Below, in pieces: positions 27,401 to 35,987 of a stretch of 64,000 nucleotides of DNA. Location: assembly GCA_016647705.1 (NCBI GenBank), contig CM028335.1, positions 11,112,905-11,176,904 on the forward strand, in the 5' to 3' direction. Within the stretch, counting starts at the first letter, position 1. Each line of letters starts with the position of its first letter. This DNA is from Eucommia ulmoides. Taxonomy: Eukaryota > Streptophyta > Magnoliopsida > Garryales > Eucommiaceae. A program made the translations under genes and the position numbers. The notes under the pieces are model-generated. The model ran no database searches and was not told where the DNA came from. It worked only from the letters and a program-made list of their open reading frames with translations.

Positions 27401-27842
27401 TTCACCATCAAAGAGGAAACGAAGGAGGATCTGGAATTCGATGGCGACCGGAGTAGAAAATGGTCAAGAAAACCTCTACATCAGTAGAGAGAGAAAACAG
27501 AGACGGAGATCGTAGGGAGAGACGGATATCGGAGGTGTCTTTGTGAGTGGGGATTCGACGGTGGTGAAGGAGGTGAAAGAGGTGGTGCTCGGCGGAGGAG
27601 AAGTGGAGGTGGAGCATGGAACAATAGAGGGTAAAAGAAAAAGAAAAACAGTAAAAAGAAAAAAAAAAGATAAAAGGAAAAAAAAAGAAAAAGAAAAAAG
27701 AAAGATTACAGTTTTACCTCTAAATGTTGCATGTGTAAGTCGCATGACGAAAAACCGTTAAAGTTAACCCATTGTTTTAACAGAAGGGTCATTTAAAAAA
27801 TCATGTGCAAATAAAATACAAGAGTCACTTTGACAATACAAT

Positions 27843-27887
<45 letters not shown>

Positions 27888-28677
27888 TGACCAAATGAAA
27901 AAATGCGTGCAAATATAAGGACTAAAATTATAATTTGCCCTAAAATTTATTAAAATGACTTTATGTATTCTATTTATAAATATGTATGTTATAATGCAAT
28001 TATTATAATATTTATGTGTGTGCGTAATTAGTGATTTTATTAATTATAATATTATAATTGTTTAATATTATGATAAAAGTTATATAATTCATACACTATA
28101 TCTAGGCGTATGAAGTTGAAAGAATATGTAATATAGAGATATAGAAGATAGATGTAGAGAAATTTAGAGAAAATAATGAGATAATATATGATGATAGTAT
28201 ATAAAACATTGAGTATATTTTTATTGAAATATATAAATAGAGAGAAGTGATATTTCACGTATATTTTATAATTGATGAATTACGTGCAATAGGGTTCGTG
28301 ATCTGTTCAATGTAGGAATGTAGCGCTTACACATTGACTCCCTAGATCATTGTATCTTGGGAATGGTTCGTCATTAAACTCTGTGCATAGATGGAGCATA
28401 TATCTTCTTAAGATAACGTTTACACACCTCGATCCGCTAGATACATATTTTCTCTCTATTTTAGTCTTTATTTTATTTATTTAATTATTGATGTTCTTAG
28501 ATATTTAAAGACATTGAAATTATATATGGTATTTATTTATTTAATTTGAGTTTATATAATTATATGAAATTTTCCCGACACTCACTTCACTACCGTTTAA
28601 CTCCACCACCATTGTCGTCTTCTCTCTTTCTTACGCGGCAATCTATCGTCTAATCATATCGCCAGCACCGCCATTAA

Positions 28678-28708
<31 letters not shown>

Positions 28709-29638
28709 CTCGGCCACATCTGTTCCCGATCTGGCTGGCAACAGCCAGATTTGGGTTTACAACCAAATCGGTTTTTTTTTTTCTTTTCAGATTTTTTTTA
28801 CAATTAAATTTTCATTTTTTTTTGTTTGTTCAAATGAAATTTTGTTTTCTTTTGGTTATTTTGCCGAATTTTTTTAATTTTATTTTTTATTTTTCATATT
28901 TTTAATTGTATAATTTTGATATTTGTTATTAATGAGTTGTTGTGGTGGTTGCGGTGGTGATAGTAAAAAATTTATGTGGTGGTGGTGGAGGTAATAGTTA
29001 ATATTTGTTGTGGTAATAGTTAATATTTGTTCTGATAATAGTTAATATTTGATGTTGTGGTAGTGGTGATAAAAATATTTGCGGTGACTAATAGTGATGA
29101 TAGTGAATATTGACTATAAGGATGGTGACAATGTATATTGACTATAAGGATGGTGACAGTGAATATTTGATATAGTGGTAGTGGTAATTGTAGTTAATAC
29201 TTAGTGTGGCGGTGGTGGTGATTGTAAATGTTTGCTCTGGTGATGGTGGTGATTAACAAATATTTGTTATAGTAGTGATCAATCGATAACAAATATTTAC
29301 TATGGTGGAGGTGATAAATGGAATACTTACTGTGGTTCGAAAATTAAAACTGAATATTTTATTTAATAATTAATATTTATTATTAAAAAAATTAAATGGA
29401 AGGTATTTTTGACAAACAAATTATATATTTTTAAAATTGAAATTTTCGCGAAATAAAAAAGATGGATGGAGTTTACAGCTACTGAGATATGGAGTTTACC
29501 GATGGTCGGAGCAAGATAGAAGGAGGAGCCGGTAGTGAAATTGACGAGGAGACTGCTTTTGCCGACGCCAGAGTCTCCGATCAGCAAGATCTTGAAGGAC
29601 AGGTCGTACCTGCTGCTCTGCTCCGATGACGAATCCAT
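12124..29638 (-). CDS. RabC-type (Rab18-like) small GTPase, 212 aa, six exons
   Basis: Rab GTPase of the plant RabC/Rab18 group, a membrane-traffic switch. Exons (minus): 29638-29500, 21746-21678, 21227-21162, 20102-19981, 18710-18582 and 12237-12124. All borders are GT..AG, phases agree, and the total of 639 nt gives 212 codons plus TAA. The start [19 protein letters not shown] matches the family N-terminus. Motifs: P-loop GDSGVGKS (residues 21-28), switch I end APTIGVDF, WDTAGQERF, switch [25 protein letters not shown]4 GNKVDK and G5 SSAKTG. Exon 6 encodes [10 protein letters not shown] and a tail ending NNCACN, so two cysteines are present for geranylgeranylation but as C-A-C-N rather than the usual ending with adjacent cysteines. 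Introns are swollen by transposons (intron 1 7.75 kb, intron 5 6.3 kb). All GTP-binding motifs are intact. RabC2 is the likely subgroup; expression is not shown. Confidence 0.92.
12240..13100. other. Start of RabC intron 5, no gene
   Basis: Non-coding. At 12313 a GGGAAAATTACACTTTCCTC segment resembles a Mutator MITE end, but no partner end was found. A CT-rich microsatellite-like stretch lies at 12660-12765. Nothing else recognised. Confidence 0.5.
13105..15845 (-). mobile_element. RTE-clade LINE, nearly full length, decayed
   Basis: Reads on the minus strand. The 5' end near 15845 carries the GGGGTGTCCCCTACTAGCAA leader and AGCGAGGGTTGGCTAGGGCA typical of plant RTE elements. The apurinic-like endonuclease start [20 protein letters not shown] lies near 15620, and [19 protein letters not shown] near 15130. 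Reverse transcriptase pieces such as [15 protein letters not shown] occur near 14400. The 3' end at 13105-13165 is the GTAGCCAACCCTATTTAAGT, GGGACAAAGCC, TTGTTGTTATTG tail. Many stops and frameshifts. It lies in RabC intron 5 in the same orientation as that gene. Confidence 0.88.
15846..16520. other. Spacer between two inverted RTE copies
   Basis: Part of RabC intron 5. At 15890-16140 short motifs such as TGATCG and GTTGATCG recur (GATCAAC, GACCG, TTGACCGA), resembling the GTCGAC-rich motif block of the SIRE-like LTRs elsewhere in the window. No coding content. Confidence 0.4.
16521..18180 (+). mobile_element. RTE-clade LINE, 5'-truncated
   Basis: Plus-strand RTE reverse transcriptase remnant. 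In order: [19 protein letters not shown] (16680), [20 protein letters not shown] (16815), [16 protein letters not shown] (16880), ENQFGFMHG (16980), [19 protein letters not shown] (17290), and the catalytic region with [12 protein letters not shown] (17385), where the usual F-A-D-D has become F-A-N-D. The C-terminal region follows to about 18070. The 3' end GGGTTTATGTAGTCGACTC, TAAATGGGACAAATG, TTGATGTTGTA ends near 18180. The endonuclease half is missing. Two in-frame stops lie before 17263. Opposite orientation to the RTE at 13105-15845. Confidence 0.87.
18181..18581. other. RabC intron 5, portion next to exon 5
   Basis: AT-rich non-coding sequence. The open frame running past exon 5 to 18405 is intronic: the donor AAG|GTAAAC at 18582/18581 and the true last exon at 12124-12237 explain it. 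Confidence 0.6.
18906..19174. mobile_element. Mutator-type MITE, 269 bp
   Basis: Terminal inverted repeats GGGTTAATTACACTTTA (left) and GTGTTAATTACACTTTA (right, reverse complement), continuing into related CCCCTTA/CCCCTTT segments. Flanked by a perfect 9-bp direct repeat TATAAAATA at 18897-18905 and 19175-19183, the target-duplication length of Mutator elements. No coding capacity. It lies in RabC intron 4. Confidence 0.92.
19184..19980. other. Rest of RabC intron 4, no gene
   Basis: AT-rich sequence without recognisable coding or repeat ends. Confidence 0.5.
20231..20981. mobile_element. Candidate AT-rich MITE in RabC intron 3
   Basis: The ends are inverted and similar: TAAGGACATGTTTAATAACT on the left, and the right end in reverse complement starts TAAGGCATGTTTATAATCC. 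Such ends are common on plant hAT-type MITEs. No convincing 8-bp target duplication was seen, so the call is tentative. Confidence 0.4.
21885..22200 (+). repeat. Interspersed repeat, copy A (related to 25055-25309)
   Basis: Shares with copy B, in the same order and orientation, AGTCCTAAAGAC/AGTCCTGAAGA, ATTATACTGCC/ATTATATTGTCC, TTTTATCTTATTATTTTTAT, TTTTATTTTAAATTATGTGG, GTTAGAAAAATAAT and CTAATTACATGTTT. Both copies continue into TTAAAATGACTTTATG after the oligo-A/T part. Both lie in RabC intron 1. Probably an unclassified retroelement or its LTR. Confidence 0.65.
22430..22680. repeat. CT-rich simple sequence
   Basis: (CT)n runs at 22512-22530 and 22558-22578 inside RabC intron 1. The short open frame across it is low-complexity Ser/Leu and is not considered coding. 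Confidence 0.7.
22953..22983. repeat. (TA)n microsatellite
   Basis: Uninterrupted TA dinucleotides, about 15 units. Confidence 0.95.
22984..24450. other. AT-rich RabC intron 1 sequence
   Basis: No coding content. At 23470-23670 a short motif (CTAGTAGTA, CCTAGTTGGTACTAG, GATTCCTAGTAGTAAG) recurs imperfectly. Otherwise featureless. Confidence 0.5.
24451..24480. repeat. (TA)n microsatellite
   Basis: About 15 TA units, directly in front of the unclassified repeat at 24481. Confidence 0.95.
24481..25054 (+). repeat. Unclassified GC-richer interspersed repeat
   Basis: A block clearly less AT-rich than its surroundings, without coding capacity, e.g. GGAACCCCATGAAAGAGGTT at 24630 and AGTGGGAGTTGTTGTGAGGC at 24854. 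It leads straight into repeat copy B. The texture suggests the internal non-coding part of a non-autonomous LTR element (LARD/TRIM-like), but no LTR pair was identified. Confidence 0.4.
25055..25309 (+). repeat. Interspersed repeat, copy B (related to 21885-22200)
   Basis: Same segments in the same order as copy A. Its 3' part is interrupted by MULE-3: the matching sequence TTAAAATGACTTTATG resumes at 27950, after the element and its second target duplication. Confidence 0.65.
25755..26820 (-). mobile_element. Ty1-copia 3' end (RNase H plus 183-bp LTR) inside MULE-3
   Basis: Minus strand. The pol tail at 26806-25960 includes [20 protein letters not shown] and the RNase H motifs [30 protein letters not shown] and [11 protein letters not shown], then after a stop [32 protein letters not shown] polypurine tract with five G's (25938-25950) precedes an LTR at 25937-25755 that starts TGTTAGTGTAATAATGG and ends CATCTTAACA, so the ends are inverted TGTTA/TAACA. 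No 5' LTR or upstream pol was found. The copy is truncated near 26820. Confidence 0.85.
26821..27459. other. Unidentified interior of MULE-3
   Basis: Between the copia fragment and the right terminal repeat. GC content is moderate. A plus-strand frame from 27112 (70 codons) reads through, but its protein is not recognised. Possibly captured genomic DNA. Confidence 0.35.
27846..27883. repeat. (TA)n microsatellite in the right arm of MULE-3
   Basis: About 19 TA units; absent from the left arm. Confidence 0.95.
27950..28925. other. RabC intron 1, AT-rich with (CT)n
   Basis: Non-coding. A (CT)n run lies at 28678-28702. A GC-richer patch at 28280-28440 (GGGTTCGTGATCTGTTCAAT, TAGCGCTTACACATTGACTC) looks like part of a retroelement, but no ends were found. 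Confidence 0.45.
28926..29340 (+). repeat. Imperfect GTG/GGT minisatellite
   Basis: Repeated GTGGTGGTGG and GATAGTGAATATTTG-type segments with period about 30-45 bp (e.g. GTGGTAATAGTTAATATTTG, GGATGGTGACAGTGAATATT). It lies in RabC intron 1, within 600 bp of exon 1. Confidence 0.75.
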
Positions 29639-30463
29639 TCTAAATACTTATCACTATCGCGTTGAAATCCCCCCCGGAAAATCCCTCTCGCTCTAGATTT
29701 TTTCTCTCTTAGCTCAACAGCATTAAACGGTGACAATGCGCATTTAATTCAGTGGGAAACTGTGTATTTAGTGAGAGAGAAACAAAACGAGGAAAAGCGA
29801 ATATAAAATCTCTCTCTCGCACACACTCTCTCCACCTTCTAGAGAGAGAATATCTATGAAAGAGTATACAGCTTTGCGACAACGCGATTCTTTGCTTTAG
29901 CGTTTTGTTACTTTCAGATGAGATTCCTTTGACACTAGTACATTTCATTATCCATTTTCATTTATCAAGCTAGGATTTCAATGAGGTTGTATTTGGTTGG
30001 AAGAATGGACATGAAAAACACACACACGAAATGAAAGGATAATGATGAACTCAAAACTTTGAGATTAGGATTGAGCTAATCTTTTTAGGTTTTGGTGTTG
30101 AAAAACAATGCACCACGGTTGAGTTTGCAAGTATTGTACTTTCAATATGAGAATCAGTAGGAACTTATGAAAGAATTTCCATAGAGTGTTGCTAGGAAAG
30201 ATTGTGTGTACTTGACTAGACCTCCTATGTGGATATTTGTAGGGTAGGGAAGACTTGCTTGGCAATGTGCTTCTTCTTGTTAAACCATCATGGCGACGTG
30301 CTTCTTCACGCAAATATTGTTCCACTCAACATAGCCGAATAATTTCAATCTCGTCGTCTTCTTCTCCATTAAAAACCCTAAAAACCCCTCAATCCCCTGT
30401 CTTCTTCTACACTCAAAACTTACACACACATATGCCGGAAACTTTTGTATTTTCTTCAAAAAA
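29639..30463. promoter_or_regulatory. Shared upstream region of two divergent genes
   Basis: 825 bp between the RabC start (minus, 29638) and a second ATG on the plus strand (30464). The RabC leader is CT-rich when read on its strand, as usual for plant 5' UTRs. The right side (30290-30463) has the texture of a plant 5' UTR. No TATA box could be assigned with confidence. Confidence 0.45.
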
Positions 30464-30548
30464 ATGTCGAGCAAAAACTCCCGCGATGACTCACGTTCCG
30501 CTCCGAAACGAGATAAAAACCCGTTCATGCAAAATAATCCATCACGAT
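30464..30548 (+). pseudogene. 5' end of an unidentified gene, interrupted by an LTR element
   Basis: ATG at 30464 after an A-rich leader. The frame reads MSSKNSRDDSRSAP, then KRDKNPFMQNNPSR, and is cut at 30549 where the end of a SIRE-like LTR begins. Codon texture is gene-like (charged, Ser/Arg/Lys-rich start). I do not recognise the protein, and no continuation was found beyond the element. A non-coding explanation remains possible. Confidence 0.4.
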
Positions 30549-32656
30549 TGTTGGCCCAGTAGAATACCCAAGAGTAAATTGGGTAATTAAAAAATTATCA
30601 GAATAAAATTCAATAAATCAGATAATTATTTTTAATCCTAAATTAATTATTATCTTTATATTACAGAGGAATAATATAATCAACTAAGTGCACACTCAAA
30701 CAACAAAAATTAGCAAAGTAAATATAGTAACACACAAAGGATTTATACTGGTTCACCAAGTTACTCTTGGCTAATCCAGTCCCGCGAGCTCCACAAAGGT
30801 CGCACCCTTTAAAACCAAAATCCCTTTAAAAGTAGGAACCAAACCCTTACACCGATTCTTTTACAAGCTCATAATCAACCTTTATAATATTTTTTTCACA
30901 GGCTAAAGAAGAACCTCTACTTTTTTCAAGTTAAAGAATAACCTAATTCTTTTTAACACTAAGGCTCAAGAATCAAAACCTCATAAAACACTCCAACTAT
31001 CTTTTTTCCATGTAAGGATGGAACCTTTACAAATCACTCAAATCATAATTCTATCCAGAAAGAATCACTACATCAATCTCTTTACAGGAAGAGACTGAAA
31101 CCCAGCTACCCTTGATTAAATACCTTCAACAGTATTTAACCCGGTCACACTACTCACCAATACAAAATGATAAGTAGGAAAATCTCACTCGGAACTTCTA
31201 CCACCCTAAATAAATAATAATTCAATTAATATCCTAAGTCTAGTGATAGAAAAACGTAAGATAGAAAAATCTGATTTTAATAAGATATGGGTAGCAAATT
31301 GGAGCATATAATCAGATTCAAAAAACTGTTTGTAAAAATATTTTCTTCAAAAATTATAAACGATTTCTAAGATCAATTTGCAAAAAATAATCAAATAATG
31401 CAATGAAAGAATATAATTGAAAAGATCTCATCCAGAATATACAAAAATAATTATTAGAACAAGGTAACTTCAAATCCAGTAACAGAAAAGATTAATAACA
31501 ATTGATCTTCAACATTGTCTCGCAGAAAAGCTCACAATATTTCAGTATGATGATTCTTATAAAAGATCAAGAATGATCTTAACTCTTTTACTCTCTTAAT
31601 ATTGATTGACGATCAATCTTTTTATATGAAAAACGCAGGTCTTTATATAAGAGTATGAAATCGATCTTTTAACGGTTAGTTTACATGTGTCATAATAATT
31701 AATAACACATATAGACCCCTTATATCATAATGACTTCATTTAGGTTCAATTCACTTAAAAACAGCTTTCAAATCTCTCAATTAAACCCCCCAAATATTTC
31801 TCAATCTTCATAAATAGGAATAGAATCAATTTTACGTGTCAAATTGAGAAATATTAATATTCAATGAACCATATTAACAAGATTTAATTAATATGTGAAC
31901 CATATCTTAAATATAGAAAATATCCCCGAAAACTCTCTCAAATCCCAACAAAAAATGGCTACTTTTGGATATAATCTCAGATAAAATAGTATGCTGAAAC
32001 AGCGCATCCGGTCGACCGACCAGTCGGATGTAGCCAAGGCATTTATCGGTCAACCTGCCTGTCAACCTGTAGATTAAGAGAGTTTGCATTTCCTTCACCA
32101 GTTGACCTGTCGGTCGATTTGTAGATTCAGAGAGTTCAGCCCTCTTGGCCAGTCAACCTGTCGGTTGACTTAGAGATACATAATCTTTCAGCTGCTTGGT
32201 CCAGTCGACTTATCAGTCGACTGATGTATTCTGAATCTCTCTTCTGAATACGTTTTTAACTTATTTTATTTTACGTTTTCGTCCCTTTAACTATTTTCTC
32301 ATTTAAATTAGCTCTACTAATATTCTTATATTCCATTTTAGTCATTTAAAATTATTTCTTTTCAAATCACATAGGAGCAAATAAGTTCACTTAAACAAAA
32401 CACACATAAATAATAAAATACATTTTGTGTCATGTGTGTGTTCCTAATTGGAATATTAAGAGTTAAGATTCACGTATGTTGTTTTTCCTAATTTCTTCAA
32501 AGTCTTAATTCTTCAATATCATCAACATCATCGTTTAGCATCCATTTAATTTATATCTTCATTATTGGAACTATAAATCACTGAAACACTTAAATAAAAC
32601 GTTAGTTCCACCAAAATATCAATGTTTAATTGTTTATCAAAATCTTAAGATCAACA
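30549..32656 (-). repeat. 3' LTR of the SIRE-like element, 2108 bp
   Basis: Starts TGTTGATCTTAAGATTTTG right after the polypurine tract AAAAAGGGGGAGAT and ends CTGGGCCAACA, giving inverted TGTTG/CAACA ends. It contains a GTCGAC/GTCGGTCGAC-rich motif block at 32005-32230 and a conserved block near 30740-30830. The base following the LTR end is ordinary genomic sequence, not a primer-binding site, so this is the 3' copy. Confidence 0.88.
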
Positions 32657-32929
32657 ATCTCCCCCTTTTTTATGATGACAAATAACTTTGATATTTTCTT
32701 TAAAATAAAAATATAACTACACTCCCCCTGAATCCGATGATGGATTTTGTAACTCGTTAAAGTATAGTAATGAAGATTTTATAAATATAATTAATAATGC
32801 ACAAATAAAAAAATACTCAATAAAGCACAATTTTAAAAATACTCCCCCTTAATAAAACATTACTACTTTCTCTCCTTTTGTCATCTTCAAAAACAAAATT
32901 TAGGGAGGGGAGGTCACATATGTAACTTA

Positions 32930-33935
32930 CTATAGGCAAATACCATTATGCCTAGCCATATCCAAACCGTAAATGACTTTCACAAACTGATCTTTCGCTA
33001 GTGGTTTGGTAAAAACATCAGCAAACTGGTCAGAGATATCAATATACTCAATAACAATATCCATTTTCTTAATGTGATCACGAATAAAGTGATGTCTAAT
33101 CTCTATATGCTTAGTTCGTAAGTGTTGTGTAGGATTACAAATAGCATTCTTATTATCACAAAAGATCGGGACCTCCTCCATACAAACTCCAAAGTTATTT
33201 AACTGCTGTTTAATATATAAAATTTGAGTACAACAGTTATCAACTACCATGTATTCAGCTTCAGTAGTGGATAAAGCTATAGAATTCTGTTTCTTGCTTG
33301 ACCAAGAAACCAAAGCATGTCCTAACAAATGACATGATCCACTTATGCTTTTTCGCTTAACTTTTCAACCGGCAGAGTCAGTATCGGAGTAACTTACCAA
33401 TTTAAAATCACTCCCCTTAGAATACCATAGTCCTAGGTCAGTCGTCCCCTTTAAATAACAAAAAAAATCGTTTAACCGCAGTCAAGTGAGATTCTTTAGG
33501 ACAAGATTGAAATCTAGCACAAAGACAAATACTGTACATAATATTAGGTCTACTAGCAGTTAATTACAATAGGTTACCAATCATACCTTAATACAGTTTT
33601 TCCCATATCATCTTCTTCTATCTTTGTAGCTGTTGCCATGGGAGTTTTGTACTCTTTAACGTTTTTCAAGCCATGTTTCTTTCGCAGCTCCTTGGTGTAT
33701 TTAACTTGATCTATAAATATCCCATCTTTGGTTTGCTTAATTTGCAATCCAAGAAAGAAATTCAGCTCTCCCATTATGCTAATTTCAAATTTAACCTATA
33801 TTATCTTAGCAAACTCTTGGCAAAGATCCTTATTAGTAGATCCCAAAATAATGTCATCAACATATATTTACACTAATAGGATATCAGAATCAATTTACTT
33901 TACAAATAGTGTTATATCACAAATACCCGTATATA
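32930..33935 (-). pseudogene. Copia pol fragment: reverse transcriptase end and RNase H
   Basis: Reverse transcriptase with catalytic IYVDDIILGSTNKDLCQEF near 33860, then MGELNFFLGLQIKQTKDGIF (33774) and YTKELRKKHGLKNVKEYKTP. RNase H at 33328-32930 holds LVSWSSKKQNSIALSTTEAE and PIFCDNKNAICNPTQHLRTK, then HIEIRHHFIRDH and DVFTKPLAKDQF. In-frame stops near 33890 and 33800, and a frame break between the two parts, show decay. Confidence 0.88.
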
Positions 33936-34162
33936 TGCTCTAATTTAGGATCAAAATTAGTTATTTTATTATATATAATTTTTCCATCTTATCAATGACA
34001 AGTGAATAGAGAAATTCATTCGATTTTCACCAATAGAAACACATTGTCGAGAAGTCTAAAATCTAAAGATGAACATGGGACAAGTTCAATTAAAAAGAAA
34101 TTAGATTTGATCATTTATGCATGATTGTAGAAGGATGAGATCATAGAGTACAAGGAGCAAAA

Positions 34163-34328
34163 CCTCATAGCCATATCCATTGTACGGGGTTACATAACTC
34201 ATTGGCAGTGCTCCAAACATAGATGAATGTTGTGTGACATTTGAAAGGGATTGAGTCATTTGTGTTTTCCGAGCATTCCTTTCCTTTTCTATATCTGCCC
34301 ATTTAACAACTAATGGGACAATTGAACC
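34163..34328 (-). pseudogene. Exon fragment of a BRUNO-like (CELF-type) RNA-binding protein
   Basis: After a good acceptor (TTTGCTGTACAG) the minus strand reads GSIVPLVVKWADIEKERNAR, then the spacer ending SSMFGALPMSYVTPYNGYGY. This corresponds to the end of RRM2 and the start of the linker in plant BRUNO-like RNA-binding proteins (VVKWADTEKER and FGALPMGYVPPYNGYGY in the family). No RRM1, upstream RRM2 or RRM3 exon was seen nearby, and the 3' border is not a clear donor. Taken as a captured or relic fragment. Confidence 0.72.
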
Positions 34329-34562
34329 CTGTACAGCAAAGACAATAAAGTAACTCACTAACCAAATCCGCCACATTGTTAGACAATTTGTAGTATAATG
34401 TATTCAATTAAGAGATGTCAACTCAGGCAAAAAGTGAAGGTTTTCTTATCACCATCATATCTGATATTTTTCTGAATTGGATACCCATGAACCAATCCAA
34501 AGATAAATTTCAAAATATCTGGGATCATAATGAAAAGATCATGCAACTGAGAAATCATAACC

Positions 34563-34865
34563 TTAAAATATTTCTTTTAAAGCAAGTGTTTGCATAACTA
34601 AAGGAATAAGAAAAGCCTTGTGTGAATAGCTTTCGCATCCATCTACTGGACGTGGATAACATCTGTTCACTTTCAACCTATATAGGTTCAAAAATCCCAT
34701 ATCATATCTATTCAAGAAATTGAGGAACAAATCTAAGAGGAATTTGAACCTTAGGGGCAAAATCATCCTCACAAGAGAATGGATACTTAATTTAATTGTC
34801 CATTGGGAGGTTTGATCCATTTCCCCAACTATCATCCTGAGTAAATACACAAGAATCAACGTCAA
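34563..34865 (-). pseudogene. Coding-like relic, unidentified
   Basis: On the minus strand a frame with three stops reads DDSWGNGSNLPMDN, then IKYPFSCEDDFAPKVQIPL, RFVPQFLE and VESEQMLSTSSRWMRKLF. The residue pattern looks like a decayed exon, but I do not recognise the family. It lies upstream of the BRUNO-like fragment on the same strand. Confidence 0.3.
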
Positions 34866-34869
34866 AGAA

Positions 34870-35829
34870 TAATAATCCTTAAAAATTCATAACTTTTGGG
34901 TAGTAAGACAACATTCTTTACACAATATTGACTGAGATAATACAGAATCGTTGCTAGGGCTCAATCAATTCCGTATAACTACTACGGACCAACACTAGAT
35001 ACAAACAAAGGAGCAAGAATGAGAGACGGTAGCGAACAAAAATAGATTTTATGATTCTTCGTATTAAGAAATCAATAAATGAACATAATTTCAACAAAAC
35101 TCATCATCAATTTAATCAAATGCTGTTGCAATAAAAAAATAAAAAATTCAACTAAAAATACCAATTGAAATAAACCCTAGAAATTATTGACCTATTCTCT
35201 AAGAGTGGCAATATTAACCCCGACGCAATCTGAAATCATCGACGAGATGGTTAGAAAGCATGCTTTGAATCCCCTGCCATATCTTCATCTTCAAACACTT
35301 CCTCGAAACTCTTCGAATCGGCGATGAAGACTCTCGTTACGTCCTCCTCTTCAGATCTGATGAAGATGATATATGCGTCGACAATAAATCCGTCAACAAT
35401 GATGAGAGCGAAGATGGTGAACATGAAGTCGATGATAACGGTGAAGACAAACTCGATCTCTCATTTCACTTGATGTTTTCACGAAGAATACAATCGGTTA
35501 GTGAATGTGTTCAAGGGGATATGTAGATGCCTAGCGTTTGTTATTTTTTTTATTATTTTTTTTGTAAGTGTTTTTTTTTGGGGGGGATTTCATTCTTTTT
35601 TTATTTTATTTTCATTAATATTTTTACATGTATAATTTAAAATTTTTCTTTAATAATTTAATAATTTTTTTCTTTCATTTTTCTAGTAGTTCTTTTACTT
35701 CCATTCATTTTTTTTTCATATCTAATTTTAATTTTACTTTTTTTGTAATAATTCAATAGTTTTTTTATTTAATTTTTTGTACTTTCTTTTAGTTTGTTTA
35801 GTATTTTTATTAAAATGAAGGATATCAAA
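34870..35829. other. No supported gene; one acidic open stretch
   Basis: A plus-strand open frame at about 35272-35525 (no ATG) encodes IFKHFLETLRIGDEDSRYVL, LFRSDEDDICVDNKS and an acidic run DDNGEDKLDLSFH. Not recognised. The rest is T-rich. Confidence 0.3.
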
Positions 35830-35987
35830 ATTTTGGCACCAAAATTGACCTTATTTTTTTAGCATTTAGCGGCAATTGGAAAAAATTAGCGGCAATTATA
35901 CAATTTACCACTAAAAATATATTATTAGCGGCTATTTTTTAAGTGCCACTAGAATAATTGCCGCTATGGATCGCTTTTCTTGTAGTG
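35830..35987 (+). mobile_element. CACTA-type transposon terminus (right end)
   Basis: Ends in CGCTTTTCTTGTAGTG, the reverse complement of the CACTACAAGAAAA terminus of plant CACTA elements. Subterminal copies of TTAGCGGCAATT / AATTGCCGCTA occur at 35875, 35894, 35930 and 35958. No matching left end was found in the window. Confidence 0.75.

Larger units (their letters stand above)
25319..27940. mobile_element. MULE-3, 2.6-kb long-TIR Mutator-like element with a copia fragment inside
   Basis: Bounded by a perfect 9-bp direct repeat TAAAATTTA (25310-25318 and 27941-27949). The left end GGGAAAATTACAATTTTAGC matches the reverse complement of the right end, GGGCAAATTATAATTTTAGT. The inverted similarity continues for over 400 bp on each side (about 25319-25735 against 27460-27940): shared GTTAACTTTAACGGTTTTTC-like, GCACCACCTCTTTCA and GAATCCCCACTCA segments. 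The right arm also carries a (TA)n run at 27846-27883. No transposase. The interior holds the 3' end of a copia retrotransposon and about 600 bp of unidentified sequence. It lies in RabC intron 1. Confidence 0.9.
30549..33935 (-). mobile_element. SIRE-like Ty1-copia element, 3' half
   Basis: Minus-strand element consisting of partial pol (33935-32930), a 3' spacer with several GGGGGAG tracts, and an intact 3' LTR (32656-30549). It is truncated within reverse transcriptase near 33935. The 5' LTR, gag and integrase are absent. Its LTR is the same family as those at 57830 and 63048. Confidence 0.87.

Noticed and set aside
27476..27761. Long basic or Ser/Phe-rich open frames on both strands
   Set aside because: They lie in the inverted terminal repeat of MULE-3 and are low-complexity (poly-Lys or poly-Phe); no family features.
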